From: Liolophura sinensis
Taxonomy: Eukaryota; Mollusca; Polyplacophora; Chitonida; Chitonidae
Direction: 5' to 3'
DNA length: 64,000 nucleotides
NCBI RefSeq assembly: GCF_032854445.1
Contig: NC_088303.1
Coordinates: forward strand, 33,955,265-34,019,264
Made by a program: the position numbers and the translations under genes. The stretch's first letter is position 1. Each line of letters begins with the position of its first letter. Positions 48,801 through 60,800 of this stretch are shown piece by piece. The notes beneath the pieces were generated by a model. That model saw only the letters and a program-made list of their open reading frames with translations, did not search any database and was not told the DNA's origin.

Positions 48801-51800
48801 AACTACAACTTGCTGATATCAATAAAAAACTAATGGCATTAAAGGTTTGTATATTTTGTTAGTTTCATTCAATGAATATCAACACATACCAGAATCAACC
48901 ATATGGCCACACTTCATTCACTGAATATCAACACATACCAGAATCAACCATATGGCCACACTTCATTCAATTAATATCAACACATACCAGAATCAACCAT
49001 ATGGCCACACTTCATTCACTGAATATCAACATATACCAGAATCAACCATATGGCCACACTTCATTCACTGAATATCAACATATACCAGAATCAACCCTAT
49101 GGCCACACTTCATTCAATGAATATCAACATATACCAGAATCAACCCTATGGCCACACTTCATTCAATGAATATCAACATATACCAGAATCAACCCTATGG
49201 ACACATTTCATTTAATGAATAGATGTCACAAGCCGATGTCCAACTACAACCGATGTTTTTAATCTCATTGAACAAGACCACGCTACATCGAGCAAAATCG
49301 AATCTATTTGTATTCTTAATCCCCAAACTTCGAAAACTGTGTCGCCAAGAAGAGCTGAAATATTGTCGATTTATTGTCATTCATTGGAAATCTGTGTTTT
49401 TCGTTATTGATGTTAAGGTGTTTAATGTAAATGTTTTATTGTAAACGTTTGTGGTAAACCTATTTATCATACACGTGTTTGTTGTAAAACTTCTTTGGTG
49501 TGAACGAGTTTAGTATCAAACTAGTTTAATTTAAACATGTTGAGTCAAAATGTGATTGATGTACTTTGATTTGATATAGTTATGTTTAACAAGATGGGCC
49601 ATATACTGGCCGTATCTCTATAGTTCTTGATTAGCACCTATATCCAAACATCCCAAAGCGTACCAGAGAGTCACTTTCGACCTAAACAAAAATGGAATCG
49701 CCAGCGTCCAGCGTCTTATCACATTTTAATCTACTCCAACCATCTCTGTACCCACCTGAATAACAAACTTGAATTTGTGCTGTAGCGAACCTTCCAGTAC
49801 GAAGTTCTTGGTGGTGCCGATGTACAGCGCACCGTCGGCGTCGCTCTCCGATACCGGCACCAGCGTCCGTATATAACCGGCGCTATCTGGTAACTACACA
49901 ATGGGACAATAGGATGGGATAACAAGACAGTAACAAAATGTATTTATCTGGCACATACTTCTTATATATTTGTTTACACTTTGTCCACCTTCTTCTTCAA
50001 AGTAGATTTCTATGGGAATTCATGAGCATTCCACATATAAGCGAAACTATTAAAGATGTAGTCTGCCTTCAACCTGCGGGTGGTCGTGGATTTTCCCCGG
50101 GCCTTCCGACCATAATCAGTAGTCAGTCGTCGTATAAGTGAAATATTCTTGAGTACGGCGTAAGACACGAATAAAATAAATATTTAGGAGGTAATGTGGA
50201 AAGCCTTATTTCTTCTTATAAACGTTGGCTATGGAATAGAAGGTGTGCATGTACTTAAGGCTGCTTGAGACTGAGTTCTGTGACATTACTACACTGGTAT
50301 AGACTCACCGCTCGTTCTTTTATCATCCGATAATAATTCTCTGAGTCCCAGGTTTTAATTTCGCTACCTCCACCGGACAGGAGAGTTCCGTCTTCCAGAA
50401 AACACAATGAGAAAACGCTTTTCTGAAACAAGGTAGCGCAGAAAAATCCAGTTTTGTTTTGTTATGCTTTTTGAATTAGACTGTCCGTTCTTTTGAGAAA
50501 AAAGCCGTTGTGTCTGCAAAAATTCCTCAACTACCGGTAAGTACTTCTTCTATTTACAACAAATAAAATAGAAAGAGTGAAAAGATATTTTTGTTTTAGA
50601 AACTTTCTTGAAACATTTCTTTATCAAAAGAAGCACACACCTTATGGGCGTTCTTGGTGTGGTCTGAGCATGCGTGGTTGATTCTGAAAGCATCCGTTTC
50701 GTCTCGACTCCACACAGTGATGTTTCCATTAGAATCACCCACAACTACGTCTCCGAGAGGGGAAAATGCCAATGACGTCACAAATTTTGGAATATCATCC
50801 TGAATGTGAAATGAGATAATAGTCATTTGGTCATAATGGTCATGTTTAATAAGATACATGTAGTATACTCAACGTTCAAAACATAAACGCCACAGTGTCC
50901 AATACATTCAATTCGAGGCAATAGTGGTTTAATCAATCAAAAGAATGTTTTCAAATTATGACTGAAAAATTATTAAGTACGACTTTAAAACCCAAGCACT
51001 CACTCACTTAAATTATGTGCCATAATATGACGAAATTCCGAAATATTTAACTTTTTTGTAAAATTTTAAACGATGTATAAACCTAGTTTTTGTTCCCATT
51101 TCATTAAGATCACATCAACATTTTGGACAGCTGGGTCAGCTAATAACATTGGGTGCTGCTTTGACGTACCCTGAATATGCCACTCTCCTTGTCACGGATG
51201 ATTCTCCCCTCCCCCTCTTGTCGTGACGTCCACACCAGACGCCAAAAGTAGATGTGACGTTTGCCGTACGTCACCAAAATGCTATCGTCCAGGTTATGGA
51301 ATCTGCCCCATACTACCATGTCGGTTGTCGTCTGTAAGATAAAAAAGATAAGGATTTCTTTTATCCACTAAGACTATATTTGCACACGATGTTTTCTCTG
51401 ATGTTTGAAAACCCGTTATGTTAAGAATGTGTCCAATGACACAGAGAGTCGTAAAGACATGGTATGTTTTAAATGAGTATCGGTGGTTGAGGATATAGGA
51501 AATGTTAAAAAGGTTAGCTTTGATATAAAGTTATTGACATCGGTAATGCTATAATGCTTCATCAACTTTCTTGAAACGTTTGCTATAACTATTACGAATC
51601 GCGGTTCATCGGCATTTTGACTTGTGCTGTTGCTTTCCCCCCCTTTTACAACATGAAGAATCGTTTCCACAAGGCCATTATCACCATCATGAAAAATTCA
51701 TTTTGACTCAAGGTAAGCTTAATTGCATTCGACGAAATAAACACAAACTTCAGTACAGAAACAGAATTGTTCATCGTGTCCAAATCAATGATATAAATCC

Positions 51801-54800
51801 GTGAAGCTATTATGACAATTTCAATGATAGTTCAAGAATACGTTAGTTTGCTTTGAGTTCTGTCATATGTTATGTACAAAGACAATACTATATCAACCAC
51901 GCATAGAGCAATTAGAGGATACAGGATGACACCATGCATTCATGTCATGCGGAAATTGGTAGGAGAGATCAGAGATAAACTGGGATCTGGGCAATCAAAG
52001 AGAATGTCAAAAGAGTGGGTAGCTTAGATAATCATGTTAATAGAAACTGTAGATGGGTTTGTCTTAGTTTAACGTGAGCATAGCATATCATGTACACAGG
52101 AAACAGAGGGAGGGTACATATATAGGAAGGTTATGTTGACTATCCAGTATAACACGGGAGTAGTGATTCCACACAAATTTAGATAGGGACGGAAGATATA
52201 AGTACACCATAGAGACAAATACTCACTCCATATATCGAAAATTTGACGTTGTACGCCAGCTATGTGTTGTGCGTAAGATACAGAATGAGAAATGCAATTA
52301 CCGGTGAACCATTTGTGATATCGTGAAAGAATTTGACTTTTGAGGTGTGAATGAAAAGTGTATATTCTTGCAAGACATTTATATTGAATAACAACTCTTC
52401 ATCTTCAATTTTTAATATTTATGAAATAAAGGCATTTATCCCATCTGCAAAGTTACACGTCCCTATATAATCGTACAGGATGAAACTTTAAACACATGAT
52501 CGGTCTACTAAAATTGTTCACTTCTTTAAGTGGTGTTTAACGTCATACTTAAGACTTTTTCACATATATGACGGCTGTAAGGTTTATGGGTGGGGTGGGG
52601 GAAACCGGAGGACCCAGAGTAAACCAGGTAATGAAAATATGTCCTGACTTAAAGCCGGGGTTGAAATGAGGAGGGCTGAATTCGAATCTGCGATCTCATT
52701 GGCCAGGGACCGACTGAGTGAGGCAACATCAACGCATTGACAGAATGACTGTTAAAAGTGAATTATCTTCCAATGCTTCCAATGACGAAAGGTCAGACAA
52801 CACAGTCAACACGAATAATGTATAAATTTCATGAAACAATTTCATAAAACATCTGAGTGAAGTGATATTGTGTGTGTGAACAGTGCAAATAAGTCTGTGT
52901 GGCGACCTACCCTCTATCATTGGAAACAAAAAGACAACAAGTTTGAAAATACATTTCTCGCAAAGAATGATTAAACAATACAATTCTTTAAGAAAATACA
53001 TTTCTCGCAAAGAATGATTAAACAATACAATTCTTTAAGCTGCTTTTTTTGTACATTATACTCATGTGTGAAGTAAAATATTAGTCAAATTTCTCACTCA
53101 TGTATATTATCCTCAGTAAAATTTGTTATGTCTTCAAGGAAACAACCTTTAAAGTCACAGGAGATCTTATCTACCTGTAGTCATTTGACCAATGGCAAAG
53201 CAGAATGAGAGTGACATTAAAATCTTTCATAATTTAAGAGTGCGGAAAAATTGGTAATTTGCTCTTTGTTGTGTAATATATGTTGAGAGACCACGTTCGA
53301 CTTCTGACAGATTTAAGCCCCTGTGTTAAAAAAATATGAATTTGGGTTTACTGTTATAAAGTGGACGAAATGTTTCGCCTATCATCACCAAAACCCACAT
53401 GTCCGCCTAATACCAAGGATCCCGGCCAACTTTGAACAAAAACATATATTTTACAACAGAAAGCAAATATAGCCATACACCATAATTATACTGGCCTCTA
53501 CTACCCCTTCCACACAACGGTGTACAGTAAAGACAGTCCAAGAATTAAGGATGGCAGCTGGGGCGACTAAAGCATTATTTAACTTCTTTTCTCTGTCTGA
53601 TCAAACATCAAAACGTTACTGCCCGTAACAAATTACGCTGTTACTCAATGTCCACCACAAATTTTGGTTCTGAAGAATGTTTAGATAAAATTGCATGCCA
53701 GAAATTCAAATCGGAACTGTCGTTTCACGTGCACGTCGCATATGTTAGAAATTGAAAGATCGTTAGAGTTTTTGTGTTACTGCCTTATCACCGTGACCCC
53801 ATTGACCTTGACCATGTTGATGATTTCTGTTCAAAATTCGCTAGTTGAGGCAGTGATATAAAGGGAACGTAGAGAGCGGCACGTATATATGCCAGTCAGT
53901 CTTAGAATCATATTGTCATCAGCGACTGGGACCAACAATCTACTACCAGTTGAGTTGAGTCGCGTCTTTTAGCTCTCGTGTACGACTCCTCTATCAGCCG
54001 AGCATTACAGTGGTCTTGGCATATACTTTGACAAAAGCACATATTACACTTACCGTGGTCTTTGCTGCCAGCTTGGAGTTCTGCCAATCCCAGACACTGA
54101 GTGTGTGCTTCTCCCCATCATCCACTACCAGAACAAAATCTCCTTGGCTCTGTAGGTATGGAAGACAAGACAATTTTATTTACAACTGAGAGAAGGAAGC
54201 GTGAACTATGACGCCAGAAGACGTCAAATAGTCTTTGCTTCAAAATGTCACGCATGTATGATCGTCACAGTGTGTAGTAAAATGTTGAAGGTGGCTTTCA
54301 TGGAATGGATATTGCATGGGTCCTGGGTTCAAATCCAGCTCGGGGCTTTAAGTCTGGATGTTTGCCAGGTCCCTTTTCAACCCCATAAGCATAACCACCT
54401 GGCCCTTTTTCAACCCCAAAAATCCTCATATACGTGGAATAATAAATAATGCAAAAAATAAAAAAATTAAAAATATGTCACTATTTTTGTAGGAGCTGTA
54501 GTAACACCGTTTATAGCCGCGTATGAACTTACCTGAACAGAAAACGACACAGAACTGATACCAGCCTGGAACACGCCCAGACCGATAATAGAGTAGGTAC
54601 TCAGTGATATCGTGTCCCAGATTCGCACGTGAGACTGGAATGTAAAAAAGGAGAAAACATGAGCTTCCCAATCAATGCCTTCACTCGCTTGATCACTACG
54701 ATATGCAAGTATTACCAATGTGGCGTTAACACATTGGTTACCCATAGCCATTCATTCATTCTTTCATTAACATGACAGGACTCGAGGTTACCTCATTCGT

Positions 54801-57800
54801 ATAACACGATCTAAAACTTCAGGGCTGACTATAACATCTCAGCTTACTAATATAAGAAGAGCATGTACAAAGTTTCTAACCTGTATTGCTGAATCTTTAA
54901 CTCGTATTTAATGAGTACCAGGCATTAAAAGAGTACATCATGGGTTTTGAATTGCTACACAACTTCACAAATATGGACACCATATTGGTGGAAACCAAAG
55001 CCATCAAAGTCCTACACACAGTGAGATCGCAGGAATCCAGCAATTCCCTGTCGAAGGCCGGGATTGACCCCGCATCTTGTGCGTCCTAGCAATACAAAGA
55101 CAAACACCTTAACCATTCTCCCACGACCCGCTCATCCCGTAAATGTAGAAAAGGGTATTTATATCCTTAGATACTAATAAAACGTACGTGATTATCAAAA
55201 TGAATTTATGAAGCGTTTAAAGACTAACCTATGAAGTTGCCTAATGAATTAAACCACACAAAAGATGGTATGGCGCTAAAAGAGACCGTTTCAGTATGTT
55301 TAAAACCTGAGCTTGGCGGAAAAACGCAGTTCGCTGAAATAGTGTCCACCGGTTTTAATCCAATATGATCCATCGATATATTTATCCATGATGATACGAT
55401 TTTTTGGAATAGCTACAAAATCTGGCTGCAATAAGTTAAACCATAACCATTTTCTTATTCACTTTTTGGAAAATGGCTGTTTCAACATCGGATTGTCGAA
55501 GAATATGGCAATGTTGGACCTACAAAGCTTAATTATAGGTTGGCCTACATCTAAATGATCTTGTCGGCAAATAATCAGACACCTTGTCTAGACCAGTGAC
55601 ATCTAATAAATTGCAATTAACATCACTCCATTTTTTTCTTCACCTAATTCTGCTTAAGCCATGCTGCTAGGGGCGTGTAAATTGTTGCTATTTATACATT
55701 TACGCGAACAGTTAGAATAAAATCCTGACGGAGGTAAATGGACAACAGTCCATATTTCACCTGTTACCTGTGACCATTTCCAAGCTATCGTACTGTCGTC
55801 CTTGCTCTGGTTTTACTGCGTACGCTGTACGTCTATAATCATATTGTACTGGCTGAAAGGTTAAATCCGGATTACCTGTCGAGTCTGGCAATGTACAAGG
55901 CTGTACATCTGAATATACTAGTGATTCCTTGTTTAATGGTCATTGTACGAGGACAGGAGAAAAGTTCTGGACTCCTGTGCTAGCAGCAAACATGCAAGCA
56001 TAGAGCCTGGAGCGCGACCACCTTAATTATCCTTGATGGACTCTCTCCTGATTTGTCTAATACAACATGCGTGTAGTTGAGCGCATGTTGCCAGTGCACG
56101 CTGATCATCGAACCTGTATTCCTCGGCGCAATGCCTTTGTAAACATCCATAGCCGGTCCATCGCCTTAATTGCATTTGGCCTTGTCTCTCCCGTATGGTA
56201 CATATTGCATGAGCTAGGAGTGCCTACACTAGATCCCTGCTCTTGGCAGCAATTTACTGAGATATGCCAGCTTCTGATTAGAAATTGACTGTGTATATCT
56301 GGATGGAAGGTGTGGCTGAGAAAGAATGAAGGAAGTGTACGGAGTGGTTTGTTTATATCGATATGTAATATTATTGGCAACATATATTAAACCTTACTCA
56401 ACACCCATCTTAATCCTGGCATCTGTCGAACAAATGAAATGTCCTTTATGTTCGACCTAAAACACCAATCAGATATATAAACAAATAAATGAATAAATGA
56501 ACAAACCTTTTACGATCTGCAGCCATCCGCCGCAGATATACATGTTTGCTAGATCTTAATGTTTTGCTTCATCACTCTGTGTGAGATGTTTTTCCATGTA
56601 TTTTAGAAGACACATGGCCCGCCAGGGAACTCGTATACCGGTATTCAGTCAAAATTAAGAGTCAGTCCGGAAATTCGTTGAAACAAATTAGTCTTTGTTC
56701 TACTTCTCTGTTAGACAACATTCCTCACAACACAGGATATAGTGAAATGCTACATATACTTACGGCCGAATCTGATGTTTTGCCAGAAAGTTGCCCAGAA
56801 GCAACCAGCCTTTTTCCAGGATGTAAAGCCATACTGTAGGGTAATCAAACAAGAACGTTAAATGACCAGGGCTTTATACTTTGAAACTTATGTTGAATTT
56901 GATTCTCTGCCGTGTAGCCCCACAGTGTTCCAAATTCACATTAAATATAAGGGGTATGAACATCAGTTATTTTTGTCAATCTAGTTGCATTAAAGGATTT
57001 ATCTAAACTCTTTTTAATTTCAGTTAGCACTTCTGCCCAATGTCTTGATCTGAAATTACGACTTTTGACGAAAAAGCTCCGTATGAACATCAGTTATTTA
57101 TGCCAAGTCTAGCTGCATTAAAAGATTTATCTAAACTCTTTTTAATTTCAGTTAACACTTCTGCCCAATGTCTTGATCTGAAATTCCGACTTTTGACGAA
57201 AAAGCTACGTGCTAAATGGATCATCAGTAGTACTAGAGCGTGCTTTGAGACAGAATACTTTCTTCCTACTGGAAATAGTCCTTTGATACATTTACAACAT
57301 GACAGGAAAGACGAATGACCTGGACGCAAAAGTTGACAAAGGCTTCAGGCATGACTACCTGGTTATGTCCTCATTATGTCCACAGTAATGACGCTGTATC
57401 TCCTTTCGTCTGTCATAAAGGACAGCCACGGCTCCAACGAAGTACAGCAGTTCGCCAGACGCGGAGATGACAAAGAGGTTGCAGCGGGCGTCTTTACCTC
57501 TGTAACCATAGCTGCAAAGGTCAAGGTCATAATTACCGAATGCTATTTTGAAGTAAATTTCCGTCAGGTACATCAAGGAAATATAATTTACTAAACAGAC
57601 ATATTGTTTTTCACAATATACAGATACAGAATTTCATACTGTATAGGGCCTGGTGAAAATCCTAAGTGCGTGTATACTCACAAGATGCAGGATTGAGGAA
57701 AATTTTACTCTCAGTATCAGCCGAGGAAATAGCGTTTATCTTTAAACTAATGACATTTGATTTAGACTAACTTTAAACTACTTTCCGGAAATATGAGTTT

Positions 57801-60800
57801 TTAAATGAGGAGATTCGGGTCCATTAGCTAACATCTAAAGACAAAAGGATACACCCAGTCTAGTTTTAAAACTTTGTCGGGTTTTGCACCATCGTCGTCT
57901 GAATCGAAAACTGTTGGCGGGTAAAATTCTGCAAATAAAAAAATAAGAGTATCACAATGAACGACGCATGTATATTTCAAAAATGGACACCACGATCAGG
58001 GATCAGATGATCACTATCTCCGGAAAAACAAGAACAACAACAAAAATGTAAAATAAGAAGAAAGGCTTGAACCTTGAATGTAAAATCAGAGAAGTGGAAG
58101 TAAGGAATGTCAAATGATCCAGAAACATCGCCAATCTTTACCTTTCCTCCGTCCATGTACATTCAGTCTCACGGTCTCATACTGTTTGCTATTCATTTTC
58201 GAACCGTTACCACCTTGCCTCTTCCCTTGTCTAATGGAGGCCAATGGTTTCCCGCTTCGCGGAAAAGGTGTGTCCACGTGGGCCGGGCTTGCTTCCATCG
58301 ACATGTCTGTCCGAGAATGAGTGGCTTCTGAAGCTGAAAAAATATGGTAAAAATGAACATACCTCAAGATAATATAAAAATAGCAAAAATTATTTTCCCA
58401 GTCTCGATCCTAACATTTTTTGATAAAACTAATTCCGTTCTACCTCACAAAAGGTGGAGGAAATTGTAAGTAAAGATCTGTAGTGGCCTAAACCACCAGT
58501 TCCCAAATCTTTGCTCTTACCAAATTGCATGACCTAAGTAATGTAAGTTAGAAAATAACTGTGTTATTGCCCTTAATTAGGCACTCTTAGGATATTCTGT
58601 AAAATATGAATTTGAATTGGGATGTGCGTAACGTTGGAAACGAAAACGCCACGTGGATGTACAGAATTGATTTCAGAAGTAAAGTCTCTTTTCTCACTCC
58701 TTGTTTCATTCGTGATTTGAGAAGCAACTTCACAAAGTGTACTCCATATAGTTTCCGCTAACAATCACAGGGTTTGCAGGACGATAATGGAGTCTCTATA
58801 TGTGATGTTTGAAACTGAGAAAAGTTATAGATTATTATCAAAAGACAAAAGCAGTGACGACCGTGTGATACATGTCAAACGGTCACACATAACCTGTGAA
58901 ATAGGGCCTGTTGTCAATTTACCTCAGTTAGGGTTTCATTCTATCTGTCCATGCATATGCCCAAAAAGTAGCAACGTAGACCACCCCTAGCACAATGACT
59001 TAAACAGACTTTAAATAAATGGTCAGTACAAAACATTCTAGACGTCACCAGTCTAGAATTACTCAATTACCCATTATCCTTTACCAGAATCGACCTTGTT
59101 CGTGCTTCTCTGCATTGTCTACTAGATAATCTATTCTGGTTTCCTCCTGCTTGTCGTTTCCTAAGCAGGAATTACATACCACTATACATCTGTTTCTGGA
59201 ACTTCCTAGGTTTCCGTAAAGGGTGACTACTCGAGCTCTCCGTGCTAGAGTTACTTCCCGGTGCGTGGCGCTTTCCTGTCATCTCCGTTGGCTTCCCTTC
59301 TTCCCCACAGGCTAAGAAGTTCACGTGATCCTTAAACTCTCGTAACAGTTGAGAATAACTCTGAATCTTTTTTCAAGGAAAAATAAATATTGCAAGTTAA
59401 AGCAATGTTAATAGATGAACTGATAGAGCATTTCCTCTCATTTATGTATTTGTTTGATTGTGTTCAAGGCAATAATAAAGCATTTTTCACACTTATGAGG
59501 GCCATAAGATTTATGGGTAGAGGAACCCGGAGAGCCAGCAGCAACTCACCGACCTTAAACACGTATCTGACAAACCTACTGACAGTCGCAACGAGCCGTA
59601 AGTACTAGCAAATCCTTTCAGTACACTGTGCATAAAACAGAGCGCGTTATTATCAAAGTATTTTATTCATTGTTCAATCGATTTATTCATTTCCAGATGG
59701 ATTTGATGATACACTTCTACAATTGTGGTTTCACTGATAAGTTAAATACCTGCAACAATGACTTATTGAGTGATCAGATGAATGATTGATGTAAGGCTTG
59801 ATTGATTGGCTTATTGATTAATTACCGGTTAAAATTTTAAGACGGGTTAAGTTATTCTATATTTCGTGTTGACAGTTGTATGTTCTGAAGTACTGACGGT
59901 AATTATTTACAGTACTGCTGACCATCGATGAATCATCGAACCCTTAGATTGAGGCATAAATTCGGGTGAAGTAAGAGGCAGAGCTATATAACAGGAAGTT
60001 GTGACTTCCTCCCTTGACGTTCAGCATGAAGGGAATAGTGCAGTGACTGGCTGAAGCAGCACTAGATAAAAGAGCGATGGAAATCTGTCCTGCAACAAGG
60101 CGGCACATTACATGCACCGTAAGTTTTTCCTTCGTCGTCATGTGACTGAAAAATTGTTAAGTACGACGTTAAACCCCAAACACTCACTCACTCACTCATA
60201 TCAAATCTTTAGCATTTTTTGCCTTCGATAAGAGCATCACTGCTGTCAAAAATATCCATGACGTACTATAGCACTAACCATTTAAATCGATTTGGAATCA
60301 ATTTTATTCATTCTAATGCACATGTAATGTTTATATGCAAACACTTTCAATCCAAACTGAGTGCTTTCTAACAGATATAACAGTCTGATTAAGTCTGCTC
60401 CATTACTATAGGTAATCAATACATTGCGCTGTCAACCCAAATACCGACGAGCCTACATCAGATGTAGCATGTGAAGTAATGCGGATGATTTCCGCACTTT
60501 CTTCCCACGAAGCCTTGAAAAATCCATATTATGCGATCTGATGGGAGATTCCCCCAAAAGCTTCATCGATTTACTGATGGCGCAAGTGACTTTTACTTTT
60601 AACACGTAAATATGTTTCCTGTAGCGGATGCATTGAATCATCAATCAGGGTTTTTGGACTTTAAAAAGACACGAGAAAACGCGACGCCACGCCCTTAAAC
60701 CGTCGGCTGAAACGATTCAAAGTTAGGGGGATATAACAACAAAAACTGCGTGAAGTATATAATCAGCGAAATACCAAATCCTAGCAGTTATTTGACGTTG

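Larger units (their letters stand above)
51332..54053 (-). other. DCX-EMAP intron 8
   Basis: 2.7 kb with a family D SINE and a 47-bp duplication. No exon-like frame was recognised. Confidence 0.7.
54635..56763 (-). other. DCX-EMAP intron 6
   Basis: 2.1 kb with a tRNA-headed SINE (54950-55140) and a family A tail fragment at 56448-56505. No exon seen. Confidence 0.7.

Noticed and set aside
48872..49120. 82-codon repeat frame on +
   Set aside because: It is the 49-bp minisatellite in a DCX-EMAP intron. 49 is not a multiple of 3, so the repeat shifts frame by unit.
54950..55140. Possible tRNA-Ser gene on -
   Set aside because: Box-like sequences are present, but the stems cannot all be paired. 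It looks like a SINE head.
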